A stretch of DNA of 5,305 nucleotides from Thermoprotei archaeon (GCA_003649445.1 QMRV01000138.1:1-5305), one strand, 5' to 3'; positions 1 to 4,535 are shown, counted from the stretch's first letter. Notes: generated by a model not told the origin, from the sequence alone. Translations and numbers: made by a program.

Positions 1-336
1 CCGCAGCCGCGCACAGCACCGCCCGAAGCCAGCCCAGTCATACCACACGTAGTCGTAACCGGAGACAAAATAGTCGTAGAGTCAACAAAAGTCGTGAGAG
101 TTTGGGTCGTGTTGTTCAAGGACAATGGGGGCTATGAGGTGGTCTCAGGGAATACTCCGCTGAGGCTTAAGGGGAAGTCGTGGCGAGCCCTCGCCGTATT
201 CACTATGACCACAGTCGTATATTACACGGGGCCTCTTCCCAAAGGATACATCACTAGGCACGGAGTCTCTCAGACGGAGCCAGAGCCCCCCTATATTTTC
301 GTAGGGCATGGAGTAAAAGTCGTGAACCGGTCTTAG
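1..336 (+). CDS. C-terminal end of an unrecognised protein (5'-truncated by the window)
   Basis: The reading frame is open from base 1 to a TAG at 334-336, giving 111 residues with no start in a convincing context. A GTG at 94 exists but lies in the middle of the open frame, so this is most likely the tail of a longer gene that begins left of the window. The visible part starts with a proline-rich stretch (PQPRTAPPEASPVIP), which reads like an interdomain linker. It is followed by alternating hydrophobic/polar segments (VVVTGDKIVVE, VVRVWVVLFKD, YIFVGHGVKVV) that suggest a beta-rich domain. There is no transmembrane segment and no catalytic motif I recognise. The T-rich stretch just after the stop is shared with the promoter of the next gene. 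Function unknown; confident only that it is coding. Confidence 0.7.
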   Translation, partial: PQPRTAPPEASPVIPHVVVTGDKIVVESTKVVRVWVVLFKDNGGYEVVSGNTPLRLKGKSWRALAVFTMTTVVYYTGPLPKGYITRHGVSQTEPEPPYIFVGHGVKVVNRS

Positions 337-337
337 G

Positions 338-347
338 TTTTTATTTA
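338..347 (+). promoter_or_regulatory. TATA-like box for the gene at 363
   Basis: TTTTTATTTA lies immediately after the upstream stop codon, with its centre about 20 nt before the ATG at 363. No Shine-Dalgarno motif separates it from the start; the spacer is pyrimidine-rich (CTCTTTTCCTC). This fits an archaeal TATA box driving a leaderless mRNA. The spacing is slightly short compared with the usual 25-27 nt from TATA centre to transcription start. The T-rich sequence could also serve as terminator of the upstream gene. Confidence 0.5.
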
Positions 348-362
348 CCATCTCTTTTCCTC

Positions 363-782
363 ATGAGAGTTGTCGTCAAGCCGGGAAGGTGGAGGCAGGC
401 TAGGCCCTCGGAGGACATACCTGTTTCTCTCTTGGAGAAGTACTTGAGGCTGAGAGTCTTCCTAGAGAGGATGGTCGATGAGAAGACTGCTGAAGTTATT
501 TCAGCTTACATCTACGAGAACCTCCGCTACCTGAGCCAGCGGGAGCTAGACGCTGTGGCGTCTATGATAAGGTACCGTGTAAAACACTGGGGCAGAGTTA
601 CGCTCGAAGAAGTTGTCGAGGCAGTAGAGTACTTCAAGTCCGGGAGGAAAGTGACTGTGAGAGTGGCGCTAGACAAAGAGCTCGTAGACAGGCTACGGGA
701 AATAAGCAGAGGCCTCCTCTTCGACAGAGTAGTCGCAGACCTCCTCTGGAAAGCACTAATAAACTACAGTAAAAACAAGTAA
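363..782 (+). CDS. Probable ribbon-helix-helix DNA-binding protein
   Basis: This 139-residue protein has a C-terminal segment (about 96-136) that fits a ribbon-helix-helix (CopG/Arc/MetJ-type) domain. A short strand (VTVRVALD, 97-104) is followed by an amphipathic helix (KELVDRLREIS, 105-115), a turn near RGLLF, and a second helix (DRVVADLLWKALINYSK, 121-137). In this family the strand inserts into the DNA major groove of a dimer, so a transcriptional regulator or partition/antitoxin-like role is the natural reading. Residues 20-95 form a helical, charged N-terminal region I do not recognise, longer than in minimal RHH proteins. The ATG at 363 is chosen because a TATA-like box precedes it and no SD is present. 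It ends 46 nt before the structured gap that follows. The target is unknown; self-regulation or control of the neighbouring rhomboid/nuclease genes is possible but not shown. Confidence 0.75.
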   Translation: MRVVVKPGRWRQARPSEDIPVSLLEKYLRLRVFLERMVDEKTAEVISAYIYENLRYLSQRELDAVASMIRYRVKHWGRVTLEEVVEAVEYFKSGRKVTVRVALDKELVDRLREISRGLLFDRVVADLLWKALINYSKNK

Positions 783-787
783 ATTAA

Positions 788-800
788 AGAAATATTTATA
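788..800 (+). promoter_or_regulatory. Archaeal promoter (BRE/TATA-like) without a clear gene
   Basis: AAAGAAATATTTATA (786-800) is a strong match to an archaeal purine-rich BRE followed by a TATA box, just after the stop of the RHH gene. Transcription would begin roughly at 820-825, in the hairpin-rich gap. The only plus-strand ORF it could serve is the weak 44-codon one at 829-963, or else an untranslated RNA. Confidence 0.45.
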
Positions 801-811
801 GCGAATTGTCC

Positions 812-880
812 CCACCATCACACTCATAGTGTTTTTCCTGTATCACTCAAGGAGAATTACTGGTAAAAAGTTAATGGTGG
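812..880. repeat. Inverted repeat enclosing a small hairpin
   Basis: CCACCAT at 812-818 and its exact complement ATGGTGG at 874-880 flank a 55-nt interior. Inside lies a second perfect inverted repeat, ACACT-CAT-AGTGT (820-832), which is followed by a T run (832-836). The inner hairpin plus T run resembles an intrinsic terminator or a 5' RNA structure. A 7-bp stem closing a 55-nt loop can occur by chance, so the structural meaning is uncertain. Confidence 0.35.
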
Positions 881-963
881 CGCCGGGTGATGAGAGTTCA
901 TGGTTCATTATTTGCCGTGAAACGCTCTACAAGTTTCGATTCTTGGGGGTCTGCTATGGTTGA
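829..963 (+). CDS. Weak 44-codon ORF downstream of an orphan promoter
   Basis: A GTG at 829 opens a frame of 44 codons ending with TGA at 961-963; the frame begins after a TAG at 799-801. The product would start (f)MFFLYHSRRITGKKLMV and end with LYKFRFLGVCYG. It has a hydrophobic N-terminus, a basic patch and two cysteines, and arginine AGG/AGA use like the neighbours. The TATA-like box centre is about 33 nt upstream of the GTG. There is no SD and no family I recognise. It could be a small protein, a degraded gene remnant, or a chance frame over a noncoding RNA. Confidence 0.2.
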   Translation: MFFLYHSRRITGKKLMVAPGDESSWFIICRETLYKFRFLGVCYG

Positions 964-984
964 GTACTAACCAACTCACCCAAG
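942..984. repeat. Stem-loop in the intergenic gap
   Basis: CTTGGG (942-947) pairs with CCCAAG (979-984). Inside it TGGTT (957-961) pairs with AACCA (969-973) around a 7-nt loop containing the palindrome AGTACT. A 5-bp stem with a 7-nt loop recalls a tRNA arm, but the loop lacks the U-turn consensus and no complete tRNA can be folded. It may be part of an untranslated RNA or a transcription end structure. Confidence 0.35.
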
Positions 985-1025
985 TGGAATTTAGCCTTGC
1001 ACAGAGTTATTTAGTAGTGCTATCT

Positions 1026-1057
1026 GTTATTTAAGAAACTCGCGTTTTTTAAATAAC
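1026..1057. repeat. Inverted repeat over the rhomboid stop codon
   Basis: GTTATTTAA (1026-1034) and TTAAATAAC (1049-1057) form a perfect 9-bp inverted repeat with a 14-nt loop. It spans the last codons and the stop of the minus-strand rhomboid gene. A further copy of GTTATTTA sits at 1006-1013, exactly 20 nt from the one at 1026. The structure could define the 3' end of the rhomboid transcript, though the minus strand shows no clear T run after it. Confidence 0.35.
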
Positions 1058-1842
1058 ATTACAATAAAAGCAGTCGTTAAGCCGACAAAGTAGGCTATAA
1101 AATGTCCTAATACATCGACTTGGGACATACCATATCCGATAAATTTTAGGAAATCTTTTGAAAGAACTGTTAGAAGAAAGAGTGTCATGAAAAGTAGACA
1201 GTACAACGAATAAACACTTGCTAACTTAGTCCTTTTTAACACTCTATTCAATGTTCTCGTCCATAGCTTTGCAGTAGATATCCGAGGAGAGTCTTTAATG
1301 ATGATATATATTGCTTCAAGTAATGCTGTCGAAACTAAAGATAAAAGGCCTATGTCGAAGTACCCCCTTAGGCCATACAGTATTAGGGATGCTCCGCAAC
1401 ACTTTCTGTTCCAGAGATGAAGATAGTATATGAGCGCCAATTCTACTAGTGAAGGTATTATCTGGCTTAAGATGATTACATATGCAAATACCCTAAAAAG
1501 TAGTTTATGTTCTGCAGCTAGCTGAGGCTTGTAAAACTTTTTGAAGACTAAAAATGCTATCGTAAAGGTCATTATCAGAGCTACTGTAAAGATAGTTCCC
1601 TCAATATTTGTACACAGATGTTCGTAGTTTTTATGTGTAAGCCATGATGTTAGAATTCCCCAGGGTCTATTATAGGCTAGAGAGAATATAGATTCTCCGT
1701 GGTCTGGTAGCAGATAAAAAGTTATTAGCGGAGGAATAATTAGCACTAAACACACTATAAGCATATTGCGAAGAATATACTTAATTAAAGGCCATAGTTC
1801 TATAAAATATCTAATGATTCTTTCTTTCCCTTTTCTACACAT
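1027..1842 (-). CDS. Rhomboid-family intramembrane serine protease
   Basis: Rhomboids cleave transmembrane substrates inside the lipid bilayer with a Ser-His dyad. This 271-residue protein has about six hydrophobic segments (near 24-45, 80-100, 113-140, 150-182, 207-228, 243-263), the common number for the family. W67-x-T-H70 followed by H75-L-x-x-N79 matches the rhomboid HxxxN oxyanion motif. G150-A-S152 followed by Y156-G157 matches the GxS nucleophile motif. H247 in the last helix, with G254 after it, matches the catalytic histidine motif. Departures from consensus are Leu at 153 instead of the usual Gly after Ser, and Ala250 at the first Gly of HxxGxxxG. All catalytic positions are present, so activity is plausible. 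The gene is AT-rich (about 32-42% GC in the lines I counted, versus about 57% in flanking genes), which suggests transfer. It is divergent from the nuclease gene. Substrate unknown. Confidence 0.8.
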   Translation of the reverse strand: MCRKGKERIIRYFIELWPLIKYILRNMLIVCLVLIIPPLITFYLLPDHGESIFSLAYNRPWGILTSWLTHKNYEHLCTNIEGTIFTVALIMTFTIAFLVFKKFYKPQLAAEHKLLFRVFAYVIILSQIIPSLVELALIYYLHLWNRKCCGASLILYGLRGYFDIGLLSLVSTALLEAIYIIIKDSPRISTAKLWTRTLNRVLKRTKLASVYSLYCLLFMTLFLLTVLSKDFLKFIGYGMSQVDVLGHFIAYFVGLTTAFIVMLFKKREFLK

Positions 1843-1866
1843 CGCCGTATACTATGTTGTAAATAC

Positions 1867-1877
1867 CTTATTTTAAC
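1867..1877 (-). promoter_or_regulatory. TATA-like box for the rhomboid gene
   Basis: On the minus strand GTTAAAATAAG (plus positions 1867-1877) is an A/T-rich TATA-like element centred about 30 nt before the ATG at 1842. No SD motif lies between it and the start, so the mRNA would have a very short leader or none. A second A/T-rich stretch nearer the start is a weaker alternative. Confidence 0.35.
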
Positions 1878-1888
1878 TATTTTTGAAA

Positions 1889-1931
1889 TATCACGGAAAT
1901 ATAGCTAGGTAATTTCGCTTATTTAGTGATA
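1889..1931. promoter_or_regulatory. Imperfect inverted repeat between divergent genes; candidate operator
   Basis: TATCACGGAAATATAGC (1889-1905) and the complement of GCTTATTTAGTGATA (1917-1931) share TATCAC, then AAATA, then AGC, with small gaps. The outer TATCAC/GTGATA arms are exact. The repeat sits between the rhomboid TATA-like box and the nuclease TATA-like box, where a dimeric regulator could control both promoters. The nearby RHH protein is a candidate binder, but this is inference. Confidence 0.4.
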
Positions 1932-1940
1932 GCGGAGAAC

Positions 1941-1948
1941 GTTTATTG
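1941..1948 (+). promoter_or_regulatory. TATA-like box for the nuclease gene
   Basis: GTTTATTG is centred about 27 nt before the ATG at 1972, the expected distance for an archaeal leaderless transcript starting at the initiator codon. No SD motif is present before the ATG. Confidence 0.45.
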
Positions 1949-1971
1949 GCAGTGACGCGTTTATCCCTATA

Positions 1972-2859
1972 ATGTGTGAGGAATCTCCTCTTAGAGTTAA
2001 GCTTGTGTATTGTCGCCAGTTTTATCCGTCAAGCCCAGAGAAAATTCGGAAGACGCCTTATGAGCACTTAATTGCAGAGGACTTTGGCTACGAGGAAGAC
2101 TTAATGATTGAAGAACTCCTCGAGGAAATCAAAAAACAGCACGGTATTCCCTATGAAATCAGGCTTGTGAGCAACGAGTACTTCAAAAGGAGGTACGGTC
2201 ACCTGCCTATACACTTACATGAGGAAGTCTACGGAGAGATTATTAGATTTAAGAGGAAGCTAATGATTAGAGGAAAGCGTGACGTAGAGCGAGATTTGAG
2301 GAATTCTAGCGGCACTATTTCACTCGGGTGGACGCTCATAGTCAAGGTAAACGATGAAGTAGTGTGGTACGAGACTTTTCCCGGCGACATAATAAGGTTT
2401 CTTGAAGGAATAGTTTATAGTGGAGTAAACTACATTAAGTCGTATCTAATGCCGCTCTCCGACAGAGAGCCTCTCGTAGTCGGCGATATTAGAGGAGACA
2501 CTGCAGTCGAAGAAGAACTGCTCAGGAAACTGGTGTTCTCAGGAATTTTCAACGGCTATAGAATTAGAACACAGGTTCCTTTAGGGACTCGAGTCCACGG
2601 TAAAGCAAAGTATGCTGACATGGTGTGTGAGAGGCCGGGAGAAGTATGGATTATTGAGGCAAAAGAAGAACTGAACTGGGAGGCAGTAGGGCAAGTAATC
2701 TGCTACAAAGTCCTCTACGAGGAAGACAACTACTTACCAGAAGAAATCAGAGAGAAAGCTGCGAGAAACATAAACCTAGGAATAGTAGTAAAGAAAACAG
2801 ATCCCGTAATAGAGCACTGCTGTAGGAGACTAGGAATAAGAATATTCAAGTTCACATAA
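1972..2859 (+). CDS. PD-(D/E)XK nuclease-like protein with a possible thioredoxin-like N-terminal domain
   Basis: This is a 295-residue soluble protein. The C-terminal third fits the PD-(D/E)XK nuclease fold: a helix with acidic residues (E180-E182), D216 in the strand YADMVCE, E229-A-K231 in the strand VWIIEAK, then G240-Q241 and Y245 in the following helix, and a last strand GIRIFKF. D216, E229 and K231 would be the metal-binding and catalytic residues. The N-terminal 150 residues show an apparent strand-helix-strand-helix-strand-strand-helix order: RVKLVYC 8-14, LMIEELLEEIKKQHG 44-58, YEIRLVS 61-67, TLIVKVN 121-127, EVVWYET 129-135, DIIRFLEGIV 139-148. That order is reminiscent of the thioredoxin fold, with a lone Cys14 where CxxC would be. 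The nuclease call is fairly firm; the thioredoxin reading is a guess. It may act in DNA processing or defence. The ATG at 1972 is supported by the TATA-like box at 1941. Confidence 0.7.
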   Translation: MCEESPLRVKLVYCRQFYPSSPEKIRKTPYEHLIAEDFGYEEDLMIEELLEEIKKQHGIPYEIRLVSNEYFKRRYGHLPIHLHEEVYGEIIRFKRKLMIRGKRDVERDLRNSSGTISLGWTLIVKVNDEVVWYETFPGDIIRFLEGIVYSGVNYIKSYLMPLSDREPLVVGDIRGDTAVEEELLRKLVFSGIFNGYRIRTQVPLGTRVHGKAKYADMVCERPGEVWIIEAKEELNWEAVGQVICYKVLYEEDNYLPEEIREKAARNINLGIVVKKTDPVIEHCCRRLGIRIFKFT

Positions 2860-2884
2860 CTGCCTATCTCCAAACATAAGGCAG
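2860..2884 (+). terminator. Stem-loop directly after the nuclease stop codon
   Basis: CTGCCTAT (2860-2867) pairs with AT-A-AGGCAG (2876-2884) with one bulged A, leaving an 8-nt loop. It starts on the base after the nuclease TAA and ends 7 nt before the TATA-like box of the pilin-like operon. It could separate the two transcription units as a terminator or mRNA 3'-end structure, or act as an operator. It is not immediately followed by a long T run, so the terminator call is tentative. Confidence 0.4.
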
Positions 2885-2890
2885 AAACAT

Positions 2891-2900
2891 CTTTTAAATT
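2891..2900 (+). promoter_or_regulatory. TATA-like box for the pilin-like operon
   Basis: CTTTTAAATT is a good archaeal TATA box centred about 20 nt before the ATG at 2916. The sequence between them is pyrimidine-rich and has no SD. The ATG is the first purine after that run, a likely transcription start, so the first gene is probably translated from a leaderless mRNA. Confidence 0.55.
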
Positions 2901-2915
2901 CAGGCTCTCTTCCTC

Positions 2916-3290
2916 ATGAGCGGAATATACACCTTAGACGCTGTATTTGCAGCAATGCTGTTGTTGTCGGCGGCGCTTTTAGCAGTTACAGTACGTTATC
3001 TTACTACCCCTCACTATACCATTCCGGCAGACTATTTGGCTGACTTGGTAAATGAGCCAGAGTTCCTCACTGCTGTTTACTCTAGTGACGTGGCTACAGT
3101 AGAGGCCTATCTCAATAGCTTAATACCGTATCCCTACAACTTAACGGTCTACGACGGCAACGGAAACAAAGTGTTTTCAGTAGGTGTTCCCCTGGAGGGC
3201 ACTGCCGCCAGCGTTACTCTTGGGGGCTGGAGAGGAGAATCTAGGACTCTAACACTCTCGCTTAAGGTGGCTGCGCCGGTGAGACCATGA
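2916..3290 (+). CDS. Small membrane-anchored pilin-like (pseudopilin-like) protein
   Basis: This 124-residue protein begins MSGIYTLDA followed by a hydrophobic helix (about 9-26, VFAAMLLLSAALLAVTV). The rest is predicted to be largely extracellular with beta strands (YNLTVYDGNGNKVFSVGV near 74-91, and RTLTLSLKV near 110-118). A short polar G-x-x-T-L-D/E-A segment before one helix resembles, from memory, archaeal pilin-associated proteins of the DUF7287/DUF7288 type. It lacks the Lys/Arg-Gly site normally cut by archaeal class III signal peptidase (PibD), so it may stay uncleaved or be a minor subunit. It is the first gene of a three-gene operon; its TGA overlaps the next ATG (ATGA at 3287-3290), which implies translational coupling. 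Likely located in the membrane facing outward. Exact role unknown. Confidence 0.65.
   Translation: MSGIYTLDAVFAAMLLLSAALLAVTVRYLTTPHYTIPADYLADLVNEPEFLTAVYSSDVATVEAYLNSLIPYPYNLTVYDGNGNKVFSVGVPLEGTAASVTLGGWRGESRTLTLSLKVAAPVRP
3278..3283 (+). promoter_or_regulatory. Shine-Dalgarno site for the gene at 3287
   Basis: GGTGAG lies inside the end of the upstream gene; GGTGA ends 4 nt before the ATG at 3287. It matches the archaeal anti-SD and supports this start. Confidence 0.6.
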
Positions 3291-3805
3291 ATTTCACCAC
3301 GGTGGCTTATGTTCTTTCAATACTGATTGTAGTGGTTGCCGTGGCTACGGCACCGATATCGGTTACTGTCGTAGAGTACCGTCCAGTCAAGCTGATTAGA
3401 GCGGTGGACTACGCGGCGGTCTGCTATGCGCTTACTGTGGCTCAGGAGGGTGGGAGCTTTACTGGTGCTTTAAGTGATTTCCTGTCTAAGGCTTACAGGG
3501 AGCCCCCGGGCTACACTGTAGTCGAGTACGAGCTCAAGTCAGATCTAAAGAAGGCTGTGATAGAATTCGACCACGGCTGGGTCAAGATAAGAGTGGAGGT
3601 CTACTTGAGGCTGAGGGTCAAGAGCACTCTAGTGGACTACAGCTCTGGGAGACCGGAGACAGTCTACGTAGTTGAAGTCTCTTCAGATAGACCTGTGGCG
3701 CTCAGCTGGGCTGGAGGAGCGGAGAGAATAAACGCTACATGCTGGAGAGTAAAGCCCCCGATTAGAGCAATTGACTCAAGAGGCCTCGAGGCATCGAAGG
3801 GGTGA
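3287..3805 (+). CDS. Membrane-anchored surface protein, second gene of pilin-like operon
   Basis: This 172-residue protein has an N-terminal hydrophobic helix (about 5-24, TVAYVLSILIVVVAVATAP) after only four residues. An exposed domain rich in alternating beta-type segments follows (TVVEYELK 77-84, KAVIEFDHGWVKIRVEVYLRLRVK 89-112, ETVYVVEVSS 124-133). The only two cysteines, C46 and C152, could form a disulfide in the outer domain. There is no prepilin cleavage motif. The start at 3287 overlaps the previous stop by ATGA and has an SD, so it is translated in the same operon. The size and one-anchor layout match its two neighbours and fit a minor pilin or pilus-base component. I do not recognise a named family. 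Confidence 0.65.
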   Translation: MNFTTVAYVLSILIVVVAVATAPISVTVVEYRPVKLIRAVDYAAVCYALTVAQEGGSFTGALSDFLSKAYREPPGYTVVEYELKSDLKKAVIEFDHGWVKIRVEVYLRLRVKSTLVDYSSGRPETVYVVEVSSDRPVALSWAGGAERINATCWRVKPPIRAIDSRGLEASKG

Positions 3806-3806
3806 T
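3801..3806 (+). promoter_or_regulatory. Shine-Dalgarno site deciding the start at 3810
   Basis: GGTGAT ends just before the ATG at 3810; GGTGA is 4 nt away, exactly the spacing seen for the gene at 3287. This favours 3810 over an in-frame ATG 39 nt upstream at 3771. Confidence 0.6.
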
Positions 3807-3809
3807 GAC

Positions 3810-4220
3810 ATGGATCTGGATTATATTGTGGTCTTCGTGGTTCTCGCCGCATTACTGGCCTTCAGCTTAACTCAAGCGAGACTCCCCGAGCCTCCAGCGA
3901 ACCTAAACGACTTCTTCACTGCAGTGGCAGTGGCTGCAGCGAACCCCGGGTCAGAAATTAGATTGAGGCTCCTGCTCCCCCCAAGAGTGTCTGTAGTGGC
4001 TTCGGGGAGGACGATTGAAGTGAGGGGGGCGCCCGTGCCCCGGAGCGCAGTAGACCTCTTAGACTCCCTAGGGCTCTTAGAGTCTTCTTCGACTTATAGT
4101 GTGGTCTTTAAGCTAGAGGTAAGTAGCGTGGTGCTCAGGGGAGGCTACATATACATTATCGTAGTTTCATCAACAAACAAAAAGATTACAATGAAGCCTG
4201 TGTCATCGGAAAAAATATAG
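3810..4220 (+). CDS. Small membrane-anchored pilin-like protein, third gene of operon
   Basis: From the ATG at 3810 the product has 136 residues. It starts MDLDYIVVFVVLAALLAFSL: a short acidic N-terminus then a hydrophobic helix (about 5-20). The outer part contains NPGSEIRLRLLLPPRVSVV and RTIEVRGAPV, a strand pattern (hydrophobic strand, Leu-Pro-Pro turn, strand with Gly) often seen in archaeal pilin-related beta domains. A longer in-frame start at 3771 would put 13 charged residues inside the upstream gene and lacks an SD, so it is rejected. The gap after the previous stop is only 4 nt. The gene ends the operon, followed by a T-rich terminator-like region. Family not named with certainty. 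Confidence 0.65.
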   Translation: MDLDYIVVFVVLAALLAFSLTQARLPEPPANLNDFFTAVAVAAANPGSEIRLRLLLPPRVSVVASGRTIEVRGAPVPRSAVDLLDSLGLLESSSTYSVVFKLEVSSVVLRGGYIYIIVVSSTNKKITMKPVSSEKI

Positions 4221-4222
4221 TA

Positions 4223-4250
4223 AACTTTTAATGTTTTATTTGGTTTTTCT
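4223..4250 (+). terminator. T-rich termination region of the pilin-like operon
   Basis: Just after the TAG at 4218-4220 the plus strand carries several T runs (CTTTTA, GTTTTATTT, GGTTTTTCTT). Archaeal RNA polymerase commonly terminates at such oligo-T tracts without a hairpin. The tract lies in the 33-nt gap before the convergent zinc-ribbon gene. Confidence 0.5.
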
Positions 4251-4253
4251 TGA

Positions 4254-4454
4254 TTACTGGTCTTCTATTTCGTAGATATCGAAGCCGTAGGGCTCGCCCC
4301 TTATTATCGAGAAGCCCTGCCCACAGTCGCAGGTCTTCTTGTAGCCGACTATGTGCAGTATAGCATCCTTCTTCGAAGGAAACGCTCCTAACGATTTACC
4401 GCAGTTTCTGCAGACAGCTATTACTGCAGACATAGCCGTTTTATTCTTCAACAT
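4254..4454 (-). CDS. Small zinc-ribbon-like protein
   Basis: This 66-residue protein has two cysteine pairs: C15-R-N-C18-G and C42-D-C44-G. Such paired knuckles commonly hold one zinc ion in small archaeal proteins. The second pair has one residue between the cysteines instead of two, which is less usual. The segment between them (KSLGAFPSKKDAILHIVGYKK, read as 20-40) is a basic linker with a helix. The acidic tail ends YEIEDQ. No other domain is present, so a nucleic-acid or protein-binding adaptor is a reasonable but unproven role. The annotated start is the first ATG; an internal ATG at residue 8 (MSAVIAVC) would fit a TATA-like T/A run about 30 nt upstream and could be the real start. The gene is convergent with the pilin-like operon and divergent from the gene at 4561. 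Confidence 0.6.
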   Translation of the reverse strand: MLKNKTAMSAVIAVCRNCGKSLGAFPSKKDAILHIVGYKKTCDCGQGFSIIRGEPYGFDIYEIEDQ

Positions 4455-4478
4455 ACTTTCAAAAAAAGTTTTTGCATT

Positions 4479-4498
4479 TTAACAAAATTTAACAAAAT
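4479..4498. repeat. Perfect tandem repeat of TTAACAAAAT
   Basis: TTAACAAAAT occurs twice without a gap (4479-4488 and 4489-4498). The unit is 10 bp, about one DNA turn, so two identical faces lie in register. It sits upstream of the minus-strand zinc-ribbon gene, whose TATA element may overlap it, and 62 nt before the plus-strand gene at 4561. It is a candidate binding site for a regulator, or simply an A/T-rich promoter element. Confidence 0.45.
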
Positions 4499-4506
4499 CT
4501 ACTGAA

Positions 4507-4516
4507 TACCTAGGTA
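4507..4516. promoter_or_regulatory. Perfect 10-bp palindrome TACCTAGGTA, candidate operator
   Basis: TACCTAGGTA is fully self-complementary and lies about 20 bp upstream of the TATA-like box of the gene at 4561, in the region shared with the divergent zinc-ribbon gene. The position suits an activator or repressor dimer. A 10-bp palindrome can occur by chance. Confidence 0.3.
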
Positions 4517-4535
4517 CTGCTGCGAGAGTTCTGGG

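Noticed and set aside
94..96. GTG as start of the first gene
   Set aside because: The frame is open to the left edge with a protein-like proline-rich sequence, and no TATA or SD precedes the GTG.
145..351. Minus-strand ORF opposite the first gene
   Set aside because: It lies wholly in the shadow of the plus-strand coding frame that is open from base 1, and its product shows no domain.
441..454. 14-nt repeat TACTTGAGGCTGAG also at 3602-3615
   Set aside because: Both copies encode YLRLR in the coding frame of unrelated proteins; shared codon preference is a sufficient explanation.
887..947. C/D box small RNA starting at GTGATGA
   Set aside because: GTGATGA matches a C box, but no CTGA D or D' box follows within the normal distance.
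926..956. tRNA fragment suggested by TTCGATT within CAAG/CTTG
   Set aside because: The T-loop-like sequence is present, but the stem lacks the invariant G-C pair and no acceptor, D or anticodon arm can be fitted on either side.
3771..3809. Upstream in-frame ATG for the third operon gene
   Set aside because: It would overlap the previous gene by 35 nt, lacks an SD, and adds a charged stretch before the membrane anchor; the ATG at 3810 has GGTGA at the right distance.
3664..3852. Minus-strand ORF across the junction of the second and third operon genes
   Set aside because: It overlaps two well supported plus-strand genes with SD sites and has no recognisable features.
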